DNA of 64,000 nucleotides. Source: CAWAND01 sp963807065. GTDB lineage: Bacteria; Chloroflexota; Anaerolineae; Anaerolineales; E44-bin32. Location of the stretch: assembly GCA_963807065.1 (NCBI GenBank), contig CAWDZQ010000003.1, positions 434,001 through 498,000 on the forward strand, read 5' to 3'. Shown here piece by piece: positions 50,875 through 58,906 of the stretch (position 1 is its first letter; each line of letters begins with the position of its first letter). The notes under the pieces are model-generated. The model worked only from the letters and a program-made list of their open reading frames with translations, was not told where the DNA came from and did no database searches. A program made the position numbers and the translations under genes.

Positions 50875-52442
50875 GGCGCCGCCCTCGCGTAGATCGTCAC
50901 CCCGGCCGCCTCGAAGACCGAGAGGAACCCCCCCGTCCATGGTGGTGGCGGTCCCAGGGCTCGTTCTCGTGGGCCATAGAACACGTAGGTAACTCCCCAG
51001 TCATCAAGCCACTGGTCGGTGGTCCGGCCGGACAACTTCCCCTCGAACAAGGCCCTGATCTGGGCGGTTCGCGCCTGAACTTGAGGAGTCTCAAAAGGGT
51101 GCCCGGCCACGACCTTGACCGGCGCGAAGGCCGGCAGGCGGATCCCCGTTTCGGCCGATGCCAATACCACCGCGCCCGGCGCAGCATGCTCCGACAACCA
51201 GGCATAAGCCTGGGCGTCTCCGATCGTTTCCGTGACGAGTGGGCTTCCGGCAGCCGCAGTGGCCAGGCCGGCACCGACTACGAGGCCATTCGACGGCAGT
51301 GATAACAGCAGGCTGAGCGTGAACAGCAGCCAGCCCCATCTCGCGGAGCGCCCAACCCAGCCGGCCGCGCCCAGTCCGGCCAGCGCCGCCAATGGCACGA
51401 ATAGGCCTAGACTGAATCTCCTCTGCAAGCCGATGGGGGCGTAGAGCAGCAGTCCGTTGACTACCAGCCAGGCTGCCAGGAATCGGCCCCGCCGCTGGTT
51501 AAAGACCTCACTGCGCACCACGCCGTACAGCGCCCAGCCCAAAATCAACCCGAAACCGAGGGCATAGTCCCATACGGGCGGCGATGGAGTCAAGTTCTGT
51601 GCATTCCAGGCGGCGAAGGAGGGTTTGGCAGTCACTACCCAGAAGTCATAAGCCAGCCAAGGCGCCCCGCCAATGGCGATGCCGACCACAGCTACCCAAC
51701 CCGGATGGTGCACCCAACCCATTCTGCCATCTCGGGCACGTGAGCGCAGGCCGTCCCACAGCGACCACGCAGCTCCCGCTCCAATCAGGGGCACAACTGA
51801 GAACGGCAAGACAACGCCCAAGCCGAGGCCGATCCCCAGGCCCCCGATCGCTCTCAAACGCCAGCTGCACTCAGCCACAATCAACGTTGCTCCCAAGGCA
51901 ACCAGGCCCAGCGCCACCGGGAAGTGCGGATTTGTGAATGCTGTCACAAACGGAATGGACTCGGGAATCAAAAGATCGCTGCCTTGCAAGCCGGCCACCA
52001 GACCCATCCACCCCACCCCCGAACCCAGCAGCACAAAGGCCATGGCCATCCATCGGGGCATCCGGTTGGGGATGACAGCCTTGAGAAACACATAAATGCT
52101 GATGAACATCAGAAACCCGCCGACGACGCGAGCAGCCTGATAAATGGTCAACAGGGGGAACTGCAATACTCTTGCCAGGTGGCCAAGGGCAATGTAAAAA
52201 AGGAAGATGGCGACACCGCCGGACGGCGTCCCTGCATAGGGCAGAGTGAAATCCCAAGCCCCATCCAAACCCTGCCTCATCTTGGCCAAATAGCTGTAGC
52301 CATCCGCGGGGTTAATCAAAAAGCCCGAGAATCGGGTGCCGGCTGGCACCAGACCTGCAGCAATCATGTAGGGCACGAGCGTGAGTGACGCCACGCCCGC
52401 GGAAACGAGGCAAACCAGGAGCCATTCTGTGCGAGATTTCAC
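50871..52442 (-). CDS. Giant membrane protein of the DG-x-SYLAK family, first copy
   Basis: A 523-residue polytopic protein (about ten helices) of unknown function with Phe-Ser-Gly-Phe-Leu...Ala-Asp-Gly-Tyr-Ser-Tyr-Leu-Ala-Lys-Met-Arg near the N terminus and Tyr-Val-Phe-Tyr-Gly-Pro-Arg-Glu-Arg-Ala-Leu-Gly near the C terminus, matching the 47101-48711 product. It is the first gene of the five-gene operon. GTG 52442 lies exactly 7 nt after a minus-strand TACAAT, so the mRNA is probably leaderless; the 27-codon extension would cross that promoter. A copy of the 18-bp dyad lies within the coding region. Confidence 0.8.
   Translation of the reverse strand: MKSRTEWLLVCLVSAGVASLTLVPYMIAAGLVPAGTRFSGFLINPADGYSYLAKMRQGLDGAWDFTLPYAGTPSGGVAIFLFYIALGHLARVLQFPLLTIYQAARVVGGFLMFISIYVFLKAVIPNRMPRWMAMAFVLLGSGVGWMGLVAGLQGSDLLIPESIPFVTAFTNPHFPVALGLVALGATLIVAECSWRLRAIGGLGIGLGLGVVLPFSVVPLIGAGAAWSLWDGLRSRARDGRMGWVHHPGWVAVVGIAIGGAPWLAYDFWVVTAKPSFAAWNAQNLTPSPPVWDYALGFGLILGWALYGVVRSEVFNQRRGRFLAAWLVVNGLLLYAPIGLQRRFSLGLFVPLAALAGLGAAGWVGRSARWGWLLFTLSLLLSLPSNGLVVGAGLATAAAGSPLVTETIGDAQAYAWLSEHAAPGAVVLASAETGIRLPAFAPVKVVAGHPFETPQVQARTAQIRALFEGKLSGRTTDQWLDDWGVTYVFYGPRERALGPPPPWTGGFLSVFEAAGVTIYARAAP
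51932..51949. promoter_or_regulatory. 18-bp dyad inside a membrane-protein gene
   Basis: TTGTGAA-TGCT-GTCACAA, one mismatch to the recurrent dyad, about 500 bp inside the coding region from its start. Confidence 0.35.
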
Positions 52443-52449
52443 GAGTGAG

Positions 52450-52455
52450 ATTGTA
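52450..52455 (-). promoter_or_regulatory. -10 box of the five-gene membrane-protein operon; leaderless start
   Basis: Minus-strand TACAAT, with the GTG start codon after exactly 7 nt. It is divergent from the zinc-ribbon gene promoter 60 bp away. Confidence 0.55.
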
Positions 52456-52511
52456 GACCGAGCCTCCCACTTGCGCCATTTGTACGGTTGCCGCCAGACT
52501 CCTTCCGCCTC

Positions 52512-52517
52512 TATAAT
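52512..52517 (+). promoter_or_regulatory. -10 box of the zinc-ribbon/NACHT operon; leaderless start
   Basis: TATAAT with the ATG start codon after exactly 6 nt; the transcript should begin at the A of the ATG. Confidence 0.6.
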
Positions 52518-52523
52518 CTTCAC

Positions 52524-53222
52524 ATGAGCCGAGCCAGCAGTCTATATGCCCTCCAGAGGATCGACCTTCGGCTGCACGAGGTAGATTCTCGCCAGGAACA
52601 AATCGTTGCCACCCTGGCCGAATCAGAGCGGGTCAGCCAGGCACAGGCCGATGTCGACCAGGCACAGGCTGAACTGGTCGGGGTCCGAGCTGAGACGCAC
52701 GCTGCCGAGCAGGAGGCGGCCTCGCAGAAGGCCAAAATCGACCGCAATCAGCAAGCCTTGTATGGTGGGAGCGTCCACAATCCCAAAGAGTTGGAAGATC
52801 TCCAGCTCGAGGCGCTATCCCTCCAACGCCACCTAGAAACGCTGGAGGACCAACTTCTGGAATGGATGCTCCAGTTGGAAGAAGCTGAAGGGCAGTATGA
52901 CCACGCCAAATCGGAGCTTGAGGCGGCCGTCGCCGAAACGCAAGCGCAAAACAAGGATCTTTTGGATGAACGCGAGAAGCTGGACGCAGAAGTTGAGCGC
53001 CTGACGGGCGAACGCGAGGCCGCATTGGCATCCGTCGGCGCAGCTGAGCTTGCGTTGTATGAAAAAATCAAGCAGAATGTTGGCCCAACGGCCTTGGCCT
53101 TGGTTGATGAAGGCACCTGCTCGGTCTGCGGTCTTGCCCTTCCCGGCTCAGAGCAGCAGAAAGTGCGCGGCGAAGATTTGGTCTTGTGCCGACAATGTGG
53201 CCGGATTCTCTATGCGGGGTAG
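52524..53222 (+). CDS. Coiled-coil protein with C-terminal C4 zinc ribbon (COG1579-like)
   Basis: A 232-residue protein. Residues about 5-180 are a long Glu/Gln/Ala-rich coiled coil with a central break at Asn-Pro-Lys-Glu, a motif seen in this family (helical hairpin). The C terminus has Cys-Ser-Val-Cys...Cys-Arg-Gln-Cys, a zinc ribbon. Members of the family are widespread and mostly uncharacterised. It is leaderless by prediction and is followed after 6 nt by the NACHT-HEAT gene, so the two are probably co-expressed. Confidence 0.85.
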   Translation: MSRASSLYALQRIDLRLHEVDSRQEQIVATLAESERVSQAQADVDQAQAELVGVRAETHAAEQEAASQKAKIDRNQQALYGGSVHNPKELEDLQLEALSLQRHLETLEDQLLEWMLQLEEAEGQYDHAKSELEAAVAETQAQNKDLLDEREKLDAEVERLTGEREAALASVGAAELALYEKIKQNVGPTALALVDEGTCSVCGLALPGSEQQKVRGEDLVLCRQCGRILYAG

Positions 53223-53228
53223 TGTCTG

Positions 53229-55676
53229 ATGTTTGGACCGTTTGGTCTTATCGGCTCATACTTTGGCGCACGCTTTGACTGGCCGGAATTCTGGGTTGGG
53301 ATTGTGGCCGGGCTGGCCATTTCCATCCTGATCTTCAGAATCCGGCCACTCGTCAAAGGCGCCATCAAGGTCGGGCGGCGCGAGACCCGCAAAGTCAGTG
53401 ACAGTTTCGTGGCCGGCGCAAAGGACCGGTATCTTGAAGAGCTTCTCTCCCTGGTAGAAACCCGCCACTCATCCAGGGCCATTTTCGCCTTGCGCGAGAT
53501 CATTATTCCGCCCAGGCTCCTCGCCCCGCCCGCGGGAATCGACCCCCAACAAACGGATCCGGTGGCTCAGGACTCCCTCTCGGTCCTGCCTAATCTGCCC
53601 GATTGGAACTACCTGTCCGGCGTCTATCAGTCAGCAACGCTCAGTCTGGACGAAGCGGTGGCGTCTGGCACCGATCTCCTGCTGACCGGCGAGCTCGGCA
53701 CAGGCAAGACCACAGCCCTGGCGTACCTGGCCGCCCGGCTGGCCCAACGGCGGATCAGATTCGGGGGCCAGGACCACCCTCTACCGGTCTTCATCCATGC
53801 CGCCGATTTGGTGTTCGAGCACGGGTTCGAGAAGGACCCGCTAAGAACGCTGGTAGGAGCGGCACAGCACAATGCTTCAGCGGGGTTAAGCTCGCGCCTT
53901 GCCAGCTACCTTAAGCCGTACTTCGAGCAGGGCCACTTGCTGCTTCTCATCGACGGCCTGGACGAGTTCCCTGCCGAGTCCCTGACGGAGATCATGGCCT
54001 GGATCAGGGCTATAAAGCAGCATGCGCCAAATCTGCAGATGGTCGTCGCCGGGCCGGTTCGAGGTTATGACGGCATCACGAAGGCCGGTTTCGCTCCGCT
54101 GGCCATGGCTCCGTGGAATGACTACGACCAGCGACTGTTTCTCAAGCGTTGGGGGGAGGCCTGGCAGACATTTGTAGCGCCCAACCTCTCCAAGGACCGG
54201 CTCGACGACGTGGATCCCGCGCTGATCTCTGGCTGGCTCCAGGGCGCCAGCCACGGCTGGACACCGCTGGAGTTGACCCTGAGAACCTGGGCGGCTTTTG
54301 CTGGCGACGCAAGGGGCGCCAGGCGCTCGGACGGTTTCGAGACATACGTGTCTCGCTTCCTCGCGCCCGATGAAGCCCAGGCCGCTGCGGCCGCTGGCCT
54401 GGCATGGATCACCGATCGCGAGGGCGCGGTCAACGAAAAGAGCCTGCCCCGGGGAACACCCGTCAGCGATCTCGAAGAAGCAGGCCTCTTCGTCCGAAGG
54501 CCAGGCAATCGAGTGTCATTCTTCCAGCCCGGAATAGGAGCTTACCTGGCCGCCAAGGCGATGGCCGATATCGGCCAGTCGCCGCCAAGTGACGACTGGG
54601 CGCCAGTGCAAACGTCCACCGCCTACCTCGCTGGCCTGGCCGATTCCGATGACGCCGCCCAACAGCTGCTTGCGGATTCCCAGGATGACCTGGGCATGAG
54701 CGTGCTGACAGTTGGCCGGTGGCTCACGTGCGCGGATGGCAAGGCCGCTTGGCGTCAGCCGACGCTTCGCGCACTTGGCAAACTCATTCAGGGCCACAAT
54801 CAACCCTACGGGCTTCGCCTGCGAGCAACCCATGCCATGGCGGCGGCACAAGAAGACACCGCCGCTGTCTTCTTCGAAAAGCTGCTCAGCTCTGACCATG
54901 TCGGCAGCAGAATTCTGGGCAGCCTCGGGCTGGGTGGGCTGCAACACGTGGAATCTATCGAGAAGCTGCAGAACGTGGTCAAAGGTGATCCGGACCTGCG
55001 GGTCCGCCAGGCCGGTTGCCATGCCCTGGCTGCGATCGGCACCGACAAGGCCCTGGAAGTCCTCGGCCACGCGCTGCTGGAAGGTGATGAACCCGTGCGC
55101 GTCGCCGCCGCCGAGGCCCTGGCGATCAACCCTGATGAAGGCTTTGCCATGCTCAAGGAGGCAGCCGGCATCGACAACCTGCTGACCAGGCGTGCGGCCG
55201 TGTTCGGTTTGGCCCGAATTCCCGAACCTTGGGCGGCCGAGCAGCTGGAAAAGATTCAGGTTGAGGACGGACAGTGGGTCGTGCGCGGCGCGGCGGCCGA
55301 GGCGCTTGAGAAACGGCGCAACCCGGCTGCCAAGGTCACCCCGCCGCCGACAGACCTGGCCCAGGTCCCCTGGCTCGTCGCCTACGCCAGCCGGGCTGGT
55401 CTGGGGATAGCCCCCGGGAGACCGGCACTGGAAATGCTTCGCCGTGCCTACAATGACGGCACCCACGAAGAGAAGGCGGCGGCCCTGGAAACGATGGGCT
55501 GGATTGGGGACGAGCAGCTGAGGCTGGAACTCATGCGCGCGCTCCAGGGTGAGGACGCGCATTTGAGAGATGTGGCTTACGAGGCGTTGTGGCGTATGGA
55601 GGCGCCGGGAACCGTCACCGCCCCGGCGGCCATCCCCGAGGAACTCAGCACCGGCCGGCTGAATCTCCCCTGGTGA
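53229..55676 (+). CDS. Membrane-anchored NACHT-type STAND NTPase with HEAT repeats
   Basis: An 815-residue protein. A single membrane helix (about 18-37) is followed by a short linker and a NACHT-like NTPase: Walker A Gly154-Glu-Leu-Gly-Thr-Gly-Lys160-Thr-Thr and Walker B Leu-Leu-Ile-Asp242-Gly-Leu-Asp245-Glu, then an Arg-Gly-Tyr-Asp sensor-like segment. From about 500 to 790 are HEAT-like alpha repeats (Val-Arg-Gln-Ala-Gly-Cys-His-Ala-Leu-Ala-Ala-Ile-Gly and relatives). STAND NTPases sense a ligand through the repeats and signal by oligomerising; some bacterial NACHT proteins are antiphage. There is no separate effector domain, so the anchor could be the effector. Function unknown. Confidence 0.85.
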   Translation: MFGPFGLIGSYFGARFDWPEFWVGIVAGLAISILIFRIRPLVKGAIKVGRRETRKVSDSFVAGAKDRYLEELLSLVETRHSSRAIFALREIIIPPRLLAPPAGIDPQQTDPVAQDSLSVLPNLPDWNYLSGVYQSATLSLDEAVASGTDLLLTGELGTGKTTALAYLAARLAQRRIRFGGQDHPLPVFIHAADLVFEHGFEKDPLRTLVGAAQHNASAGLSSRLASYLKPYFEQGHLLLLIDGLDEFPAESLTEIMAWIRAIKQHAPNLQMVVAGPVRGYDGITKAGFAPLAMAPWNDYDQRLFLKRWGEAWQTFVAPNLSKDRLDDVDPALISGWLQGASHGWTPLELTLRTWAAFAGDARGARRSDGFETYVSRFLAPDEAQAAAAAGLAWITDREGAVNEKSLPRGTPVSDLEEAGLFVRRPGNRVSFFQPGIGAYLAAKAMADIGQSPPSDDWAPVQTSTAYLAGLADSDDAAQQLLADSQDDLGMSVLTVGRWLTCADGKAAWRQPTLRALGKLIQGHNQPYGLRLRATHAMAAAQEDTAAVFFEKLLSSDHVGSRILGSLGLGGLQHVESIEKLQNVVKGDPDLRVRQAGCHALAAIGTDKALEVLGHALLEGDEPVRVAAAEALAINPDEGFAMLKEAAGIDNLLTRRAAVFGLARIPEPWAAEQLEKIQVEDGQWVVRGAAAEALEKRRNPAAKVTPPPTDLAQVPWLVAYASRAGLGIAPGRPALEMLRRAYNDGTHEEKAAALETMGWIGDEQLRLELMRALQGEDAHLRDVAYEALWRMEAPGTVTAPAAIPEELSTGRLNLPW

Positions 55677-55683
55677 TCCAGTG

Positions 55684-55995
55684 TTAGCCTTTCTCGAGCC
55701 AAGCGTTCAGCCGGCTTTCGACCTCGCGCGCCGTAAGGTCAGTGACCGACACGATTTTGTCCAGGCCCTTGTTTCCGGCCACAATCTCGATTCTGTTCTT
55801 GCGCACCCCTAACACGCGCGCCAGAAAAGTCAACAGGGCCTTGTTGGCCTTTCCGTCCACCGGAGGCTGAGCAACCCGAACACGAAGGGTCCCGTCCTCT
55901 AATACTCCCCCCACCTCAGTTTTGCGGGCTCTCGGGGTGACCCGGACGGTTAAAGCCGCCCCTTGTTTGCCATCATGGAGTTGAAATTTGCGCAT
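55684..55995 (-). CDS. YggU/DUF167 family protein
   Basis: A 103-residue basic protein of the DUF167 family with Val-Thr-Pro-Arg-Ala-Arg-Lys-Thr-Glu-Val and Pro-Val-Asp-Gly-Lys-Ala-Asn-Lys-Ala-Leu. Function is unknown in general; it often stands beside yggS/yggT, as here. It converges on the NACHT gene with only 7 nt between the stops and no visible terminator. Confidence 0.9.
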   Translation of the reverse strand: MRKFQLHDGKQGAALTVRVTPRARKTEVGGVLEDGTLRVRVAQPPVDGKANKALLTFLARVLGVRKNRIEIVAGNKGLDKIVSVTDLTAREVESRLNAWLEKG

Positions 55996-56013
55996 ACTCT
56001 TGTCCCGGTAAGA

Positions 56014-56289
56014 CTAGAAGGATCGGAGGATCCCGACCAAAATCGATTCGACCAACTGAATCACGATCAACAGCACCACAGGGCTGAAGTCAATCATGCC
56101 AACGCTGGGAACAATTCGACGCACCGGCGCCAGCATCGGTTGCACAACCAGATCCAGCGCCTGACGAAGAGGATGGAAAGGGCTGAGAAAGTAGCTCAGC
56201 ACCACGTCCACGATGATGAGCACGATGAGGATCGTTGAAGCCAATTGAATGATGTAGATCAAAAACGCCACGAACCCTTCTCCTTCCAT
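56014..56289 (-). CDS. YggT family membrane protein
   Basis: A 91-residue protein with two membrane helices and the family motif Ser-Pro-Phe-His-Pro-Leu-Arg-Gln...Pro-Met-Leu-Ala-Pro-Val-Arg-Arg-Ile-Val-Pro. The Bacillus homologue YlmG lies in the division-associated ylm cluster. It is third in pgeF-yggS-yggT-yggU. Confidence 0.92.
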   Translation of the reverse strand: MEGEGFVAFLIYIIQLASTILIVLIIVDVVLSYFLSPFHPLRQALDLVVQPMLAPVRRIVPSVGMIDFSPVVLLIVIQLVESILVGILRSF

Positions 56290-56350
56290 ACGCTGGGCTG
56301 CACGGTGTCAGGCCAGCGATCGCTCCGCTTGATTTCCGACCACCGGCTTC

Positions 56351-57094
56351 TCAATCTTGCGAGGGGTCGTCCATCTCACCAAACAGCGCCCTGCCCAGGC
56401 GGACCATCGTCGCGCCGTGTTCAATTGCAACCTCAAAGTCGTCCGTCATGCCCATGGAGAGCTCAGCCCAATGCGAACCCGGGAGCCGATCCTTCAGGAA
56501 CAGGCTGAGCCGCCTCAGCCGCCCAAACACCTCTCCCAGCAACAGTTCGTCCCGCGTCCACGGGGCCATCGTCATCAGGCCGCGGACCTCGAGGTTGGGC
56601 AACGTGGCCACTGATTTGAACTCCGGGAGCTTGCTTTCCCACTCGATCTCGCTGGCCATCTCCCAGCCGCCCTTGCTCTCTTCGCCCGACACATTGCACT
56701 CGATCAGAACCGCCTGACGCACCCCGGCTTCCCCGGCGCACTCGTCCAGCTTCTTAGCAATTCGAGGGCGATCCACCGAGTGGATCAGCTGGAAAGCGCC
56801 CACCACGTCTCGGGCTTTGCGACTCTGAATGTGACCAATCATGTGCCACGTCACCGCTTCAAAATCCGACAGCTCATGGATCTTATCTTGGCCCTCCAAA
56901 ACGCGGTTTTCGCCAAACAGCTTCAGCCCCGCATCGTAGGCTGCCCGCACCACATCGGCTGAGCGTCCCTTTGTCACGGCCACAAGCTTGATTTCTCTCG
57001 GGTCCCGGCTGGCGCGTTCGGCTGACTGCGTCATTCTCCGGCGAACATCCTCCAGGTTCGCCTCGAGATGCGCCCGCCCTGGAATCGCCCTCAT
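56351..57094 (-). CDS. YggS/YlmE family PLP homeostasis protein
   Basis: A 247-residue pyridoxal-phosphate-binding TIM-barrel protein that helps keep free PLP balanced. It has Leu-Val-Ala-Val-Thr-Lys (PLP lysine), Phe-Gly-Glu-Asn-Arg-Val, His-Met-Ile-Gly-His-Ile-Gln and Ser-Met-Gly-Met-Thr-Asp-Asp-Phe. The start ATG 57094 overlaps the pgeF stop (ATGA); the open frame upstream of it is pgeF read in another frame. Confidence 0.94.
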   Translation of the reverse strand: MRAIPGRAHLEANLEDVRRRMTQSAERASRDPREIKLVAVTKGRSADVVRAAYDAGLKLFGENRVLEGQDKIHELSDFEAVTWHMIGHIQSRKARDVVGAFQLIHSVDRPRIAKKLDECAGEAGVRQAVLIECNVSGEESKGGWEMASEIEWESKLPEFKSVATLPNLEVRGLMTMAPWTRDELLLGEVFGRLRRLSLFLKDRLPGSHWAELSMGMTDDFEVAIEHGATMVRLGRALFGEMDDPSQD

Positions 57095-57882
57095 GGGGCT
57101 CTGGCCGCAAGGTTCAGCAATGCGCCAAACCGGCCGGTTTTGCCAGATTCGGCACGATGCGAGAACCAATCCTCCGTCCGGCAGGCAGTACAGATTCCGC
57201 TGATCTCGATGTGAGCCACGCCCATCTGCTCCAGCTGCCAACGATTGGCCCCCCAAAGGTCCAAGTGCAGTTCCCCATTAGCCAGGTCGAGAAACTGGCT
57301 CGCTGCCGTCCCGAAGGACCGCCGGAACGCGTCCGCGACCTCAGGGCCAACGGGATAATGGTGAGCGGCGATCGACGGCCCGATTCCCACGACAAGGCCG
57401 CCAGGGTCCGTCCCAAAGTCCTGCTCCATCGTTTCAACCAGGCGCTGGGCGATGCCGTGGAGCGTGCCTTTCCAGCCGGCATGAGCCACCCCCACGGCCG
57501 GTCGGCTCGGATCGTAAGCAAGGATCGGCACACAGTCGGCGAATCGCATCATCAACGTGATGTCCGGATGGTCGGTCACCATGGCGTCTGCTTTTTCAGC
57601 CTCCACACCGTCAGATGGCCGATCGATACGCAGCACACGCTCGGAGTGTATCTGCCATACATAGGCCAGCGTGTCGTTGGGCCGGCCCGCGGATTCGAAC
57701 ATCCGCCGGCGGTTGGTGGCCACATTCTTGGGGTCATCGCCTACCGAGCCACCCACGTTCAGAGACCGCCACGGCGGTTCGCTCACGCCCCCACGCCGGG
57801 TGAAAATGGCGTGTTCCACGCCGGGCAATCGGAGAGATTCGAACTGGAACGCGCACAAGGCACCCAACGTGGCGTAGGGCAT
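57091..57882 (-). CDS. pgeF: Multicopper polyphenol oxidase/laccase-domain protein (PgeF/YfiH/YlmD family)
   Basis: A 263-residue member of the DUF152 family, which in bacteria acts on purine nucleosides or edits peptidoglycan. Conserved metal ligands appear in Gly-Asp-Asp-Pro...Asn-Arg, Thr-Asp...Asp-Cys-Val-Pro, His-Ala-Gly-Trp-Lys-Gly-Thr, and the C-terminal Cys-Thr-Ala-Cys-Arg. The ATG lies 6 nt after an extended -10, so it is probably leaderless and the first gene of pgeF-yggS-yggT-yggU. Confidence 0.92.
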   Translation of the reverse strand: MPYATLGALCAFQFESLRLPGVEHAIFTRRGGVSEPPWRSLNVGGSVGDDPKNVATNRRRMFESAGRPNDTLAYVWQIHSERVLRIDRPSDGVEAEKADAMVTDHPDITLMMRFADCVPILAYDPSRPAVGVAHAGWKGTLHGIAQRLVETMEQDFGTDPGGLVVGIGPSIAAHHYPVGPEVADAFRRSFGTAASQFLDLANGELHLDLWGANRWQLEQMGVAHIEISGICTACRTEDWFSHRAESGKTGRFGALLNLAARAP

Positions 57883-57888
57883 GCGGTC

Positions 57889-57894
57889 AGTCTA
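57889..57894 (-). promoter_or_regulatory. Extended -10 box of pgeF; leaderless start
   Basis: Minus-strand TGA-TAGACT with the ATG start codon after exactly 6 nt. Confidence 0.45.
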
Positions 57895-57914
57895 TCATGG
57901 CGCTGAAGAGGGGT

Positions 57915-58904
57915 CTAGCCGACGATGGCCGAGCCTGAGTTGCCGACCCCGGCAGCCTGGAGTTTGGCAGAAATCAGGGCTCTCGTCTCGGCGAACAATT
58001 CCTCGACATACGGATAAGCCAGCCAGACGTTCATCACGCCAAACAGGCCGCCCGTGAGGGTGCGCAAGAAGGGTGTGCTCTCGCGCATGGGCAGAATAGC
58101 CGACAGCCCCGGAATCGGTAGCACCGAGATCAACTGGGTACCCCCGTCGAGAGCGATGGGCAGGATGCCGAGGACGAACCAAAGCCACATGGGGATGGGT
58201 TTGAGCCTCTTGCGCAGAAAGGCAAAGGCCAGGCCTGAAAGAAAGATACCGCCGTAGATAGCAATGTCGCGTTCGCAAAGCGCCGTCTTGTACCCCAGGG
58301 TTGGGTTGCCGAGATAGGCCCGCGCGCCGATGTAGTCGTTTTCATCCATCCCCGTCGCTTGTCCAAAGCTGATCAGATCGGTTCCCGCCAGGGAGCGGGG
58401 ATAGGCCGGTTGCTCCCCGAAGACGAACCAGGAGCGAAATGCCAGTTGGTGGCAGAGCGGAGAGTAGACCGTATAGATCCAGCGCGCCTGCCGTTCGTAA
58501 CCGAGGTGCATGAGAGTTGGCGCAGCAAAGGGCAGGCCCACGTACACCAACACTGCCAGATTGAATGCCGCCAGCCAATGCCGGGCGAAGAACAGGAGGC
58601 CGCGGTTGAGGCGAATGGCCTGATTCCGGCTCACTGCTGCAGGCTTGTCGTCTTTCGCCTGCAAACCGTCGCGGGCGGAGAGCAGCGCAACCTTGAGGTC
58701 CAGGTCGGAGAAAGGCGCACTCAATGTGTACGGCCCGACCTCGACGACGGGCACGCGATCGGCAAAGCGAGCTTCCAGCTTCGGCTCGCTTTCGATATTG
58801 ACTTCTACCAGCTGGTGCGGAATCTCCGCTTGAAGAGTGTCCAGCTGGGCCCGGGCTCTGTCGCAAAGTCCGCAGCCAGACTTGGAATACAGCGTCACAC
58901 GCAT
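57915..58904 (-). CDS. Fusion of a glutaredoxin-like (DUF836) domain with a DUF2085 membrane protein
   Basis: A 329-residue protein. Residues 1-80 are a glutaredoxin-like domain with Ser-Gly-Cys-Gly-Leu-Cys and the cis-Pro motif Val-Pro-Val-Val-Glu. After a linker come about five helices of DUF2085 with Cys-His-Gln-Leu-Ala-Phe-Arg-Ser and Leu-Cys-Glu-Arg-Asp-Ile-Ala-Ile-Tyr-Gly-Gly. The joint suggests thiol chemistry at the membrane. It follows tlpA immediately; the start is ATG 58904, or TTG 58910 overlapping the tlpA stop (TTGA). Confidence 0.82.
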   Translation of the reverse strand: MRVTLYSKSGCGLCDRARAQLDTLQAEIPHQLVEVNIESEPKLEARFADRVPVVEVGPYTLSAPFSDLDLKVALLSARDGLQAKDDKPAAVSRNQAIRLNRGLLFFARHWLAAFNLAVLVYVGLPFAAPTLMHLGYERQARWIYTVYSPLCHQLAFRSWFVFGEQPAYPRSLAGTDLISFGQATGMDENDYIGARAYLGNPTLGYKTALCERDIAIYGGIFLSGLAFAFLRKRLKPIPMWLWFVLGILPIALDGGTQLISVLPIPGLSAILPMRESTPFLRTLTGGLFGVMNVWLAYPYVEELFAETRALISAKLQAAGVGNSGSAIVG

Positions 58905-58906
58905 GG

